DNA from: Frateuria_A yonginensis
GTDB lineage: Bacteria; Pseudomonadota; Gammaproteobacteria; Xanthomonadales; Rhodanobacteraceae
NCBI RefSeq assembly: GCF_037137055.1
Contig: NZ_JBBBNY010000016.1
Coordinates: 1-64,000, forward strand
DNA length: 64,000 nucleotides
Direction of reading: 5' to 3'
Shown: piece after piece, positions 1-7,675 of the stretch
Layout: each line of letters opens with the position of its first letter
Position numbering within the stretch: position 1 is the first letter of the stretch
Program-made: the position numbers and the translations under genes
The notes under the pieces: model-generated
What the model saw: only the letters and a program-made list of their open reading frames with translations
Databases searched by the model: none
Told to the model about the DNA's origin: nothing

Positions 1-2
1 AG

Positions 3-53
3 AAGGTGTTGGGCGGGCTGACACCCTCCGCCTATGCCAAGCAGTTAAAGTGA
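3..53 (+). pseudogene. C-terminal end of an IS3-type transposase, cut by the window edge
   Basis: The first reading frame to end in the window encodes KVLGGLTPSAYAKQLK and stops at 53. This resembles the last residues of IS3-family OrfB integrases, which often end in a G-LTP-x-A/E-F/Y-A pattern. The rest lies left of the window, so it cannot be said whether the transposase is intact. The G-rich stretch at 84-100 could be the terminal inverted repeat of the element, but the opposite end is not visible. The assignment rests on about 16 residues and is tentative. Confidence 0.45.
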
Positions 54-233
54 CCCCGGACTCTAAACCGTCCCGCTACTCAAAGCGGGGGGACGTCGGA
101 AGTAGCGGCCCAAAGAACACTGGTCTCCCCGACCGGCCCTGAAATGGCTATCGGCGTAGGGGGCCGCTGCCATCCTCCGGGTACTGCTCAATCACCTGCT
201 TGATTGGGCGCTCAACCACTTCCCCGGCTGAGT

Positions 234-262
234 AGAGCCCCGCTTCGGCGGGGCTTTTCTTT
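234..262 (-). terminator. Intrinsic terminator after the small membrane-protein genes
   Basis: A GC-rich stem (AGCCCCGC / GCGGGGCT, loop TTCG) is followed by a T-rich run on plus. Read on minus it lies just past the stop of the gene ending at 266. The T-run is better on plus (GCTTTTCTTT), so it may also end transcription coming from the IS end. Confidence 0.6.
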
Positions 263-265
263 GCG

Positions 266-700
266 CTATGCGCCTGCATGCCGGAAGCCACGAATAACCC
301 AGGCGACCAGATAGCCGAGGGCTAATAGAACGATGGGAGGTAGGAGGGCTCCGATGCTAAAGCCGACGACTGTCTGGGCGAGCTGGTGCCGACGCTCTAG
401 TCCATAGTCCTTGGTTAGCGCTTTGCCGCAGTCTTGGACGATTTTGCGGTGCTCCGGGGTGTCCCCTCCGCGCTCCTTATAGGCCTTGATTAGCCTGGCT
501 TGCCCATAGAGCGCAAGGAGATCCGTCTCTGGGCTGGTCGAATAGTCCTTGCATGCCCATGTGAGTTCGGATGCCATCATGTCGGCGGTGCTGCGTACGT
601 CGTGGAGCACAACACCGCCGAGTATGAGAACTGGGACGATCCACAGGACAGAGACCGCAATCCATAGCCGCGTCCAGCCTGATGCCAATCTCCCTTTCAT
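266..700 (-). CDS. Hypothetical membrane protein with two transmembrane helices, 144 aa
   Basis: I do not recognise the family. The start was placed at the ATG at 700 (MKGRLASGW...) because GGGGGAG lies directly upstream on minus; a longer frame has no such site. There is one hydrophobic helix near residues 11-31 and a second near 110-136. Between them lies a polar stretch of about 75 residues with two cysteines (WACK, QDCGK) that could form a disulfide if it faces the periplasm. It is the last of three small membrane-protein genes on minus. Its upstream 40 bases nearly repeat those before the gene ending at 1065. Base composition is less GC-rich than the core genes, consistent with acquired DNA. 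Confidence 0.6.
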   Translation of the reverse strand: MKGRLASGWTRLWIAVSVLWIVPVLILGGVVLHDVRSTADMMASELTWACKDYSTSPETDLLALYGQARLIKAYKERGGDTPEHRKIVQDCGKALTKDYGLERRHQLAQTVVGFSIGALLPPIVLLALGYLVAWVIRGFRHAGA

Positions 701-701
701 G

Positions 702-739
702 GCTCCCCCGTTGAGCGTGGTATTTCGGCAGCCTACACC
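702..739 (-). repeat. Leader repeat, copy A
   Basis: This stretch and 1302-1338 match over about 38 positions with few changes and a one-base gap (shared core GTTGAGC-TGG...AGCCTACACC). Each copy sits directly before the start of a small membrane-protein gene on minus and contains its ribosome binding site. On minus the arms GCTC and GAGC flank the GGGG of that site. Confidence 0.65.
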
Positions 740-774
740 AGCCGTATCTGCCTTGGCGGGACAGGCCGCGTGTG

Positions 775-1059
775 CTAGCCGTTCTGCTCTTGGGCCCAGC
801 GCTTGGTCCACCAGTCAGGGAAGCTATACAGACTTCCAAATACGCCGATCCAGACCAGCGCCCACACGGCAAAAAGACCGTATGCCCATGGGGCAACGCT
901 TGCCGCCTCAATTGCTGCACTGGCTAGGAGCGGATGATCCTCCAGCTGGTAAGGGACCCAAAACACGACGGCGCAACCAATAAAACCCATAGCCGAGTTT
1001 GCAACGGCCTTTCGCTTACGCCGTTGTAGCCATGGCTGAAGATCTAAAACCCGAGACAT
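775..1059 (-). CDS. Hypothetical small membrane protein, 94 aa
   Basis: Unrecognised. The likely start is the ATG at 1059 (MSRVLDLQPW), giving a basic N-terminus (LQRRKRK) followed by a hydrophobic segment near residues 23-38 and a second near 53-75. The tail is charged and aromatic (FPDWWTKRWAQEQNG). A basic N-terminus before the first helix suggests both termini are cytoplasmic. It ends 75 bases before the next gene on minus and begins 5 bases after the gene ending at 1065, so the three are probably cotranscribed. Nothing points to a specific function; a phage- or island-borne membrane protein is only a guess. Confidence 0.5.
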   Translation of the reverse strand: MSRVLDLQPWLQRRKRKAVANSAMGFIGCAVVFWVPYQLEDHPLLASAAIEAASVAPWAYGLFAVWALVWIGVFGSLYSFPDWWTKRWAQEQNG

Positions 1060-1064
1060 GGCTG

Positions 1065-1295
1065 TCAGCCCCCAAGGCCGTGCATGCCATCCGATACCGA
1101 GGACGCCATGTTCTCTTGCATCCCGACAAAGGCGATCGCTGCAACTACGCAAGCGCAAAGCACCAGGCCGCCGAACACGATCATTCCTCCACGCTGCGGC
1201 CTGTTGGACGCCACCCCAATCTGCAGGATCTCAAACCCTTTCAGCACGAGATAGAACGCGAGCATGTAGGTGATGATTTGCAGCATACCGACCAT
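1065..1295 (-). CDS. Hypothetical small membrane protein, 76 aa
   Basis: Unrecognised. It starts at the ATG at 1295 with a good ribosome binding site (AGGGGAGC, about six bases upstream). Two hydrophobic helices, near residues 4-27 and 38-60, are joined by a short polar loop (ASNRPQRGG), so it is a hairpin membrane protein with little outside the bilayer. It is the first of three consecutive minus-strand genes in the tRNA-Ser island. On minus the upstream repeat carries TTGTATAAAC, a plausible extended -10 element, so the group may be transcribed from here. Confidence 0.55.
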   Translation of the reverse strand: MVGMLQIITYMLAFYLVLKGFEILQIGVASNRPQRGGMIVFGGLVLCACVVAAIAFVGMQENMASSVSDGMHGLGG

Positions 1296-1301
1296 GGTTT
1301 T

Positions 1302-1338
1302 GCTCCCCTGTTGAGCCTGGTTTATACAAGCCTACACC
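1302..1338 (-). repeat. Leader repeat, copy B, with a possible -10 element
   Basis: Second copy of the leader at 702-739. On minus it contains TATAAA preceded by TTG, which could serve as an extended -10 promoter element. It also holds the AGGGGAGC ribosome binding site inside a short GCTC/GAGC inverted repeat. Confidence 0.6.
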
Positions 1339-1592
1339 CGCTGCTCGCTCGGCGCAGAGGAGTTGCGAACCTGCCGCGCTCGACCGCTAGACGTGGGAGG
1401 GGCATCAAAAGTCTAGGGCGCTTCGCTGCTAGACCGACCGTTCAGCTAAACACGCGCATCCACAATTCAGAACACGACCCCGGAATCGCTGGCAAACCGC
1501 ATGGCTGCGCCGTTTGCCTGAAAAGGACAGTGGCGAACGCGCCACCTTGGCTAAACTTATGGGTGCCAATCGTGGCGAACAAGGAGCAGGGA
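1339..1592. other. Intergenic stretch with no recognised gene
   Basis: About 250 bases between divergent genes. I see no convincing coding frame on either strand and no RNA family I recognise. It presumably carries the promoter of the DUF2158 gene; no clear -35/-10 pair stands out. Confidence 0.4.
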
Positions 1593-1766
1593 ATGAGTGA
1601 CTTCAAGAAGGGCGACGTTGTGCAACTGAAGAGCGGCGGGCCGCTCATGACCATCATCGCCGACTACCCAAGCCACTCGCACGGCCATAGCGTTCGGTGC
1701 GTTTGGTTCAACGAGAACAAGCCGGTGGAAGAAACGTTCGTGGTGGAAGCTCTTAAGTCTGTGTAA
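1593..1766 (+). CDS. YodC-like small protein (DUF2158), 57 aa
   Basis: The sequence begins MSDFKKGDVVQLKSGGP and contains the pattern K-G-D-V-V-x-L-K-S-G-G-P-x-M-T and a later CVWF, which are the hallmarks of the short YodC family. These 55-70 residue single-domain proteins are common in accessory islands and phages; their function is not established. The ATG at 1593 is chosen because AAGGAG lies about eight bases upstream, and because the family starts here. A hairpin at 1776-1811 follows. Confidence 0.8.
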   Translation: MSDFKKGDVVQLKSGGPLMTIIADYPSHSHGHSVRCVWFNENKPVEETFVVEALKSV

Positions 1767-1775
1767 GACCGGTGC

Positions 1776-1811
1776 CTTCCCGGCGACGACGGAACGTTGC
1801 CGCCGGGAAGG
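1776..1811. terminator. Hairpin between convergent genes
   Basis: Arms CTTCCCGGCG and CGCCGGGAAG are separated by a 15-16 base loop, between the convergent DUF2158 and DUF6680-like genes. No long T-run follows, so terminator function is inferred from position. Confidence 0.4.
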
Positions 1812-1873
1812 GGATGCAAAGTCCGCGGCAGGCGTCGTTTCGAGTGTCACGTATCAACCGTATGCGGCCTCAG

Positions 1874-2437
1874 TCACGCCGTGGGCGCACGTTCCTTGGC
1901 CAATTCCGCATTGATGCGCGCGCGGTGATCGGCGTCCGCCAATCGCCGTAAGAAATCAATGCACTCGTCGCTGAGCAAGTACCGCGCGACGTTAGCCTTT
2001 GCCTGGAGAATCTGTTCCTCGCGAGCGTCTCGGAGGCCCCAGCCGGTTGGATAGTAGCCACCGCGCGAAATGTCGATCGCCTCAGCCTTAATCCCAAGCG
2101 CCTTCGCCATCTGCACAAGCAAGTCGTTGAGCAGATCCCGGTGCTTCGTGTTCCAAGCGACCTCCGTTTCGATCGTGGAACTGGTGTCCAAGTGATCGAG
2201 AAACTTCCTCCATGCAGCAATGACGCGGGCGCGGTCGTGGAATTCGACCTGCACCACATTGAGCGCGCGTACGTGCTCGGGATTCAGCGTCGCACCACGT
2301 AGTCCCATGAGCGTGGAATAGAGCCAATGCTTTCTCAGCTTCGCGGCCTTCCTGTTTTCCATATTGAGAGAGATGGCCACGGCGGCGATCGGCCCGACTG
2401 CAGTGGCCACTACGACCGCCCAAGTATCGACGTTCAT
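1874..2437 (-). CDS. DUF6680-like membrane-anchored protein, 187 aa
   Basis: The protein opens with NVDTWAVVVATAVGPIAAVAI, a single hydrophobic segment near residues 4-22. A soluble region follows: TLMGLRGATLNPEHVRALN, then VQVEFHDR and VIAAWRKFLDHLD. This layout (N-terminal anchor, an R-A-T-L-x-P-x-H-V-x-A-L-N motif, then helices) resembles the DUF6680 family, whose role is unknown; the match is from memory. I prefer the ATG at 2437 over the one at 2461 because AAGGGGGTAG precedes it. It is the gene nearest the 3' end of tRNA-Ser, a typical island cargo position. Confidence 0.6.
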   Translation of the reverse strand: MNVDTWAVVVATAVGPIAAVAISLNMENRKAAKLRKHWLYSTLMGLRGATLNPEHVRALNVVQVEFHDRARVIAAWRKFLDHLDTSSTIETEVAWNTKHRDLLNDLLVQMAKALGIKAEAIDISRGGYYPTGWGLRDAREEQILQAKANVARYLLSDECIDFLRRLADADHRARINAELAKERAPTA

Positions 2438-2545
2438 ATCTACCCCCTTCTTTCGATGCACGGAGCTTGCACCAAACCCCCGGGCAGGCCAAAAGGGAAT
2501 ACGGAATCGCGGGTGACCCCAAGGTGACCCGGTGCCCCAAAAAAC

Positions 2546-2571
2546 AACAAACCCGGCGCGAGGCCGGGTTG
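2546..2571 (-). terminator. Intrinsic terminator of tRNA-Ser
   Basis: On minus, just past the tRNA, the arms AACCCGGC and GCCGGGTT with loop CTCGC are followed by TGTTGTTTTTTGG. This is a standard stem plus T-run. Confidence 0.75.
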
Positions 2572-2591
2572 CTGTAAGTCGTTGACTTAAT

Positions 2592-2681
<90 letters not shown>

Positions 2682-2792
2682 GAAGGGGCGCGCGGTGGTC
2701 CGCGCGAGCCGGCAATCATACGCGGACGCGGATACCGTGACAACTGGAGGGGCGTGCGGCATGCTGCTCCGGATACCTCCAGCTGGCACCCC

Positions 2793-3497
2793 ATGATCGA
2801 GTTCGGACACGGCACCCACGTCGGCCTGCGCCGCACGCGCAACGAGGACACCTACTACGCCGATCCGGTGCTGGGGCTGTTCCTGGTGGCCGATGGCATG
2901 GGCGGGCACCAGCACGGCGAGGTTGCCTCGGCGCTGGTGCGTGACACCATCGTCGACCAGGTCGCCTGCGGACGGGGGCTGGTCGAGGCGGTGCGCGGCG
3001 CGGGCGAACGGCTGCTCGCGCGATCGGGCGGCGCGTCGGACGCCTTGCCCATGGGCACCACCGTCGCCGCGCTGCGGCTCGTCGGCGAGCGCTACGAGGT
3101 GGCCTGGGTGGGCGACAGCCGCATCTATCTCTGGCAACGAGGAACCTTGCGCCAGGTCAGCCATGACCACTCGCTGGTGCAGGAACTGGTCGAGGCGGGG
3201 CAGCTCGACCCCGCCGTGGCCAGCCGCCATCCGCAGCGCAACGTGCTGACCCAGGCGTTGGGCGTCACCGCGATCGACCAACTGCACATCGGCATGGCCC
3301 GGGGCACCGCCGAAACCGGAGTCGCCTTCGTGCTGTGCAGCGACGGTCTGACCGAGGCGCTTCCCGACGCGGCGATCGCGCGCATCGTCGCGCGCGAGGA
3401 GCTGGCGGCGCAGGAGTGCGTCGACCAGCTCCTGCTGGCGGCGCTCGACGGCGCCGCCGACGACAACATCACCGTGATCCTGGCGCGCGTCCGCTGA
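2793..3497 (+). CDS. PP2C-type serine/threonine protein phosphatase
   Basis: A complete single-domain PPM/PP2C phosphatase of 234 residues. Metal-binding motifs are in order: RNEDTYY near residue 18, VADGMGG near 36, and WVGDSRIYLW near 100. A late LCSDGLTE and the C-terminal DDNIT near 225 complete the active site. The family removes phosphate from Ser/Thr with two Mn/Mg ions, usually opposing Hanks-type kinases; no kinase is in this window. The start at ATG 2793 (MIEFGHG) follows homologues. A GTG at 2754 preceded by GGAGG would add 13 residues and cannot be excluded. The gene converges with dnaQ. Confidence 0.9.
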   Translation: MIEFGHGTHVGLRRTRNEDTYYADPVLGLFLVADGMGGHQHGEVASALVRDTIVDQVACGRGLVEAVRGAGERLLARSGGASDALPMGTTVAALRLVGERYEVAWVGDSRIYLWQRGTLRQVSHDHSLVQELVEAGQLDPAVASRHPQRNVLTQALGVTAIDQLHIGMARGTAETGVAFVLCSDGLTEALPDAAIARIVAREELAAQECVDQLLLAALDGAADDNITVILARVR

Positions 3498-3533
3498 AGG
3501 CACCGGTCGCGCGGCGCACGTACCCGGCCGTGC

Positions 3534-4268
3534 TCAGGCCTCCGCCAGCGCCGCCTGGTCCTGTTCCAGCCGGCGCCACACGCTGCCGCCCTGGGCCGCC
3601 TTGTCCAGCGCATCCAGCCGTCGCTCGTGCGCGACCAGCTCGGTCGCATCGGCGCGCCGTACGCGCGGACGACGCAGCAGGGCGACGGGCGCCAGCACGG
3701 CAGTACCGGTCTCCTCGGCCGCGTTCTCGAAGGCGAGGTCGAGCGCCACCTGGCCGGAGGTCATGGCAAGGTAGACGTCGGCCAGCAACTGCGCGTCGAT
3801 CAGGCCGCCGTGCAGGTCGCGCGCGGAGTTGTCCACGCCCAGGCGCTTGCACAGCGCGTCGAGGCTGTTGCGCTGGCCGGGAAAGCGCTCGCGCGCCATG
3901 GCCAGCGTATCGATCACGCGGCAACGGTCCGCGATGCAACCCAGGTGCACGCCAACGCGCGCAAGCTCGGCGTCGAGGAAGCCGACGTCGAAGCTGGCGT
4001 TGTGGATGATCAGCTCGGCGCCATCGATGAAGGCGAGGAATTCGTCCGCCACCTCGGCGAAACGGGGCTTGTCGAGCAGGAACTCGTCCTCGATACCGGT
4101 GACCTGACGGGCGCCCTCGTCGATCGCGCGCTCCGGGTTGAGGTAGGTCTGCCAGTGCCGGCCGGTCGGGCGCCGCTCGACCAGCTCGACGCAGGCGATT
4201 TCGATCAGCCGATGCCCCTGCCGGACTTCGAGACCGGTGGTCTCGGTGTCCAGAACGATCTGTCTCAT
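3534..4268 (-). CDS. dnaQ: DNA polymerase III epsilon subunit (3'-5' proofreading exonuclease)
   Basis: A DEDDh exonuclease of 244 residues. ExoI is DTETTGLE near residue 7, ExoII is HNASFDVGFL near 95, and ExoIII is HGGLIDAQLLADVY near 152 with the catalytic His. The C-terminal 60 residues form the basic tail that binds the alpha subunit. It removes misincorporated nucleotides during replication. The start codon overlaps the rnhA stop in an ATGA junction at 4265-4268. The rnhA-dnaQ pairing is common in proteobacteria, here in the same direction and coupled. Confidence 0.95.
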   Translation of the reverse strand: MRQIVLDTETTGLEVRQGHRLIEIACVELVERRPTGRHWQTYLNPERAIDEGARQVTGIEDEFLLDKPRFAEVADEFLAFIDGAELIIHNASFDVGFLDAELARVGVHLGCIADRCRVIDTLAMARERFPGQRNSLDALCKRLGVDNSARDLHGGLIDAQLLADVYLAMTSGQVALDLAFENAAEETGTAVLAPVALLRRPRVRRADATELVAHERRLDALDKAAQGGSVWRRLEQDQAALAEA

Positions 4269-4708
4269 GCCCTGCCCCTGTAATGCTCGGCCTGCTCGCG
4301 CGCCGCTTCGTCGACGCGCTCGTTCTCCACGTGGCCATTGTGACCGCGCACCCATTGCCAGCGTACCTGGTGCGGCGCCTTGGCTGCTGCGAGCCGCTCC
4401 CACAAATCCTGGTTCTTCACCGGCTTCTTGTCGGAGGTGCGCCATCCGTTGGCGACCCAGCGCGGGAGCCACTGCTCGATGCCCTGCATGACGTAGCGCG
4501 AGTCCGTCGTGAGCACCACCTTGCAGGGACGCGTCAGCGCCTCCAGGGCGCTGATCGCGGCCATCAGTTCCATGCGGTTGTTGGTGGTGGCCGGCTCGCC
4601 GCCGGCGAACAGCCGCTCGACGCCCTTGGCGCGCAACAGCGCGGCCCAGCCGCCGGGCCCGGGATTGCCGAGGCAGGCGCCGTCGGTAAACGCTTCGACT
4701 TCGATCAT
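4265..4708 (-). CDS. rnhA: Ribonuclease HI
   Basis: A 147-residue RNase H fold of normal length. The catalytic carboxylates are visible: D9 in FTDGACLGNPG, E47 in NNRMELMA, D69 in TTDSRYV, and D133 in the C-terminal ENERVDEAAR. H123 sits in RGHNGH. It cleaves the RNA strand of RNA-DNA hybrids, removing primers and R-loops. It lies 14 bases after the methyltransferase gene and overlaps dnaQ, so the three probably form one transcript. Confidence 0.96.
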   Translation of the reverse strand: MIEVEAFTDGACLGNPGPGGWAALLRAKGVERLFAGGEPATTNNRMELMAAISALEALTRPCKVVLTTDSRYVMQGIEQWLPRWVANGWRTSDKKPVKNQDLWERLAAAKAPHQVRWQWVRGHNGHVENERVDEAAREQAEHYRGRA

Positions 4709-4722
4709 CGTTCCTCGCCAGG

Positions 4723-5397
4723 TCAGGCGGCGGCGTTGCGGCGCGCGCCCGGGGCCAGACCGGCGACCGGCGCCGGCGCGATGGCGCGCGGCCGCAGCCG
4801 GATCGGCACGGCCGCCTCGCGGCGCTTGCGCGCGACCAACAGATAGCCACCGCCCAGCGGGCCACCGTGATGCGGCACCACGGCCGAGCTGGGCCACAGC
4901 GGCCCTACCCGCCGAACACGCTCGACGCTCAGCTCGGTGCCACGCAGCCAGTGCCCCACCCGCAGCGGGGACTCCAGGGTGACCTTGCGGCGCCGACGCC
5001 ACAACAGCCAGGGCAGCCAGCCGCTGGCGGGGTGCATGCCGGTCAATGCGAGCAGGCCGCCGGGCGCCAGCACGCGCGCCGCCTCGAGCAGCAGGGCCTG
5101 CGGGTTCGGTGCCACTTCCAGCGCGTGGCTCAGCAACACCAGCCCGAAGGCGTCGTCGAGAAACGGCAACGGCTCGTCGACGCGCGCATGCAGGTCGCCC
5201 ATGCCGCGGTGCTCGTCCATGTACAGGTGGACCCAGCGGTCCAGCAGCGGCGACGCCGGCGGTGCGCTGGTCGCCGGCGAGATCTGCAGGGCATAGGCGC
5301 CGGCGCAGCGCTGCAGCTCGGGTGCGAGCGCGTGAGCCTCGGCGGCGAACAGGCCGCGCAGGGGCGTGCTGGCATAGATGTCGTCGCGCTGTGCCAT
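4723..5397 (-). CDS. SAM-dependent methyltransferase (Methyltransf_11-like)
   Basis: A 224-residue class I methyltransferase-like protein. The middle has LPFLDDAFGLVLLSHALEV, which corresponds to motif IV and the following helix. RVLAPGGLLALTGM is the motif V-VI strand-turn. The N-terminal SAM-binding glycine loop is poorly preserved (ALQISPA where a D/E-x-G-x-G is usual), as in the family found beside gloB and rnhA in xanthomonads. The substrate is unknown. The start is at ATG 5397 (MAQRDDIYAS); the ribosome binding site is weak. It is divergent from gloB across 207 bases. Confidence 0.7.
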   Translation of the reverse strand: MAQRDDIYASTPLRGLFAAEAHALAPELQRCAGAYALQISPATSAPPASPLLDRWVHLYMDEHRGMGDLHARVDEPLPFLDDAFGLVLLSHALEVAPNPQALLLEAARVLAPGGLLALTGMHPASGWLPWLLWRRRRKVTLESPLRVGHWLRGTELSVERVRRVGPLWPSSAVVPHHGGPLGGGYLLVARKRREAAVPIRLRPRAIAPAPVAGLAPGARRNAAA

Positions 5398-5604
5398 GTC
5401 GCGGCCCGTTCCACTGCAAGGGCCAAGTGTAATGGCTGGAAGCCGCGAACGCGCCACCGTTCGCGCAACGGGCCCTGTCTCTGAACGCGAGTCACACATT
5501 TAACGACCCACTAACGAGCCCTCCACCCGGCCCACTTATAGTCCCAGCGTTCGCGCAAGCCGGATGCCTGCGCCAGTCGATACGAAAGGCTGCGGAGACC
5601 GTTC
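5398..5604. promoter_or_regulatory. Divergent intergenic region with a -10-like TATAGT for gloB
   Basis: TATAGT at 5537-5542 on plus matches five of six bases of the -10 consensus. It would give a leader of about 55 bases before gloB. No good -35 is at the right distance. GAACG/CGTTC arms near 5447-5463 could form a small hairpin on the methyltransferase side. Confidence 0.35.
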
Positions 5605-6366
5605 TTGCACGTCGTACCGTTACCGGCGCTCGCCGACAACTACATCTGGCTGATGCACGACGGGCAAGGCCAGGCGATCGTCGTCGACCCCGGCGACGCC
5701 GCCCCGGTCGATGCAGCGCTCGCACAACGCGCGCTGCGCTTGCGGGCGATCCTGCTGACCCACCACCATCCCGACCACGTCGCGGGCGCGGCGGCGCTGC
5801 GCGCCCGCCACGGCGCCTTCGTCTTCGCGCCGGACGACGAGCGCATCCACGGGGTGGACCACCGCGTCGAGGACGGCGACATCGTCTCGCTGGATGCCCC
5901 CGAAGCACGCTTCGACGTGCTGGCGGTTCCTGGACACACCCGCAGCCACGTCGCCTACGCGGGCGAAGGCGTGCTGTTGTGCGGCGACACGCTGTTCAGC
6001 CTGGGCTGCGGCCGGCTTTTCGAGGGCACACCCGCGCAGATGCTCGCCTCGCTCGACCGCCTGGCGGCGCTGCCGGGCGACCTGCTGGTCTGCTGCGGTC
6101 ACGAATACACCGAGGCGAATGGCCGTTTTGCCCGCCAGGTCGATCCGGCCAACACGGCGCTGGCCGCCCGTTGCGCCGAAGCCGCGGCGATGCGCGCGAC
6201 CGGCCGCCCCACCGTGCCCGTGCCGCTTGCCAGCGAGCGCGCCTGCAACCCGTTCCTGCGCGTGGACAGCGATGGGCTCGTCGCCTGGGGCCAGCGGCAA
6301 GCCGCCGGCAACCGGCTCGAGCGCTTCGCTGCCCTGCGCGCCGCCAAGGACGCCTTCCGCGGATGA
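5605..6366 (+). CDS. gloB: Hydroxyacylglutathione hydrolase (glyoxalase II)
   Basis: A 253-residue metallo-beta-lactamase-fold enzyme with THHHPDH at 52-58 as the dinuclear metal site, and further ligands in VPGHTRSH and LLCGDTLFS. The C-terminal ACNPFLR motif characterises glyoxalase II. It hydrolyses S-lactoylglutathione to lactate and glutathione, completing methylglyoxal detoxification. The start is a TTG at 5605 with GGAG nine bases upstream; no in-frame ATG is suitable, and family members start at this point (MHVVPLPALADNY). Its stop overlaps the mltD start (ATGA at 6363-6366). Confidence 0.93.
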   Translation: MHVVPLPALADNYIWLMHDGQGQAIVVDPGDAAPVDAALAQRALRLRAILLTHHHPDHVAGAAALRARHGAFVFAPDDERIHGVDHRVEDGDIVSLDAPEARFDVLAVPGHTRSHVAYAGEGVLLCGDTLFSLGCGRLFEGTPAQMLASLDRLAALPGDLLVCCGHEYTEANGRFARQVDPANTALAARCAEAAAMRATGRPTVPVPLASERACNPFLRVDSDGLVAWGQRQAAGNRLERFAALRAAKDAFRG

Positions 6367-7577
6367 AACAGCCGCTCCGCCCTTTGTCGATCGCCCTGTC
6401 GCTGCTGCTTGCCGCCTGCGCCACTACCCCCGTTCCGCGGAACGGCCAGCCACCGGCCGGGGCCGAGGCACCCGCCACCCGCGCACCCGCCGTCACCAAC
6501 GCGCCCGAGCAAGCGGCGGTGTCCGCGGCGCCGGACGTGTGGGCGCGCCTGCGCGACAGCTTCGCCCTGCCCGCCTGCGCGGCCGATCCGGCGGTCGAGG
6601 CCTGGGCGAAACGCTACACCCGCTCGCCGCGACGCTTCGAATCGCAGATGCGTGCAGTCCTGCCGCGGCTGGTCTACGTGGAGGAGAGTGCCGCGCGCCA
6701 CGGCGTGCCCGGTGAATTCGCGTTGCTGCCCTGGGTGGAAAGCCATTTCACGCCGGTGCCTCCACGCGGGAACCGTCCGGCAGGGATGTGGCAGATCGTG
6801 CCCAGCACCGCGCGCCGCATGAAACTGCAGGTCGGGCGCGCCTACGACGGGCGGCTGGACCTGACGGTATCGACGGACGCAGTGATGACCCTGCTGCGCC
6901 ATTACCACGACTGGTTCCAGGATTGGCGACTGGCCGACTACGCCTACAACGGGGGCCGCTTCGGGCTCGATCGCCTGCTCGCCCGCGTGGGCGCGCCGCC
7001 ACCGGAGCCGGCGGTGCCCGAATTGCCGGTGCGCGCAGGCACCCGCCAGCACCTGGTCAAGCTGCTGGCGATCGCCTGCGTGGTGCGCGAGCCCGAGCGC
7101 TTCGGCGTGACGCTTCCGACGCTGGACGACGAACAGCACCTGGTCGCCGTTGCGGTCGGCCGGCGCCTGACGCTGGCCAAGGCCGCGCGACAGGCCGGGA
7201 TGCCCCTGGCGACGCTCGCCAACCTCAATGCCGGTTACCGCAACGGCGTGGTCGACGCAAGCAAGGGCGGCGGGCAGTTGCTGCTGCCGCGCCGCTACGC
7301 CGAGCAGCTGCGCGCCGGGCTGCTGGCGCAGGCGCCGGGCAGCCGCGACGGCGATGCCGCTGGCGTCGGTGCCAGGAGCGACCCGCCGGGACCGAACGAC
7401 GCCGATGCGCCGGCCACGCGCGCGGACCCTCCCACCTACGTGGTCCGCGCCGGCGACACGCTCTCCCGCATCGCCCGCCGCTACCACGTGCGCGTGGCCG
7501 AACTGAAGCAATGGAACCACCTGCGCGGCGACGCCATCCACGCCGGCCAGAAGCTCGCCGTGGGCGCACCGGACTGA
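6363..7577 (+). CDS. mltD: Membrane-bound lytic murein transglycosylase D
   Basis: A 404-residue lipoprotein. The signal peptide ends in the lipobox LLAAC at about residue 19. A low-complexity Ala/Pro/Thr linker follows. The SLT domain begins near residue 95 with the catalytic Glu in LLPWVESHFTP, followed by GMWQIVPSTARRM and the conserved YNGG. One LysM domain (TYVVRAGDTLSRIARRYHV) lies at the C-terminus; E. coli MltD has two. It cleaves the glycan strand to 1,6-anhydromuropeptides at the outer membrane. It is translationally coupled to gloB. Confidence 0.92.
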   Translation: MKQPLRPLSIALSLLLAACATTPVPRNGQPPAGAEAPATRAPAVTNAPEQAAVSAAPDVWARLRDSFALPACAADPAVEAWAKRYTRSPRRFESQMRAVLPRLVYVEESAARHGVPGEFALLPWVESHFTPVPPRGNRPAGMWQIVPSTARRMKLQVGRAYDGRLDLTVSTDAVMTLLRHYHDWFQDWRLADYAYNGGRFGLDRLLARVGAPPPEPAVPELPVRAGTRQHLVKLLAIACVVREPERFGVTLPTLDDEQHLVAVAVGRRLTLAKAARQAGMPLATLANLNAGYRNGVVDASKGGGQLLLPRRYAEQLRAGLLAQAPGSRDGDAAGVGARSDPPGPNDADAPATRADPPTYVVRAGDTLSRIARRYHVRVAELKQWNHLRGDAIHAGQKLAVGAPD

Positions 7578-7675
7578 GCCCCACCATGCTCGCACGTATG
7601 GGGTCCGCAGCCTTGCGTGCCTGCTAAACTCCCGCAGTTGCGCCACGGGCGCGCCATCAACCTTTTGGAGGACGC

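Noticed and set aside
150..232. Short minus-strand frame ending in a peptide like VVERPIKQVIEQYPEDG
   Set aside because: It looks protein-like, but has no start with a ribosome binding site and lies beyond a terminator; at most a gene remnant.
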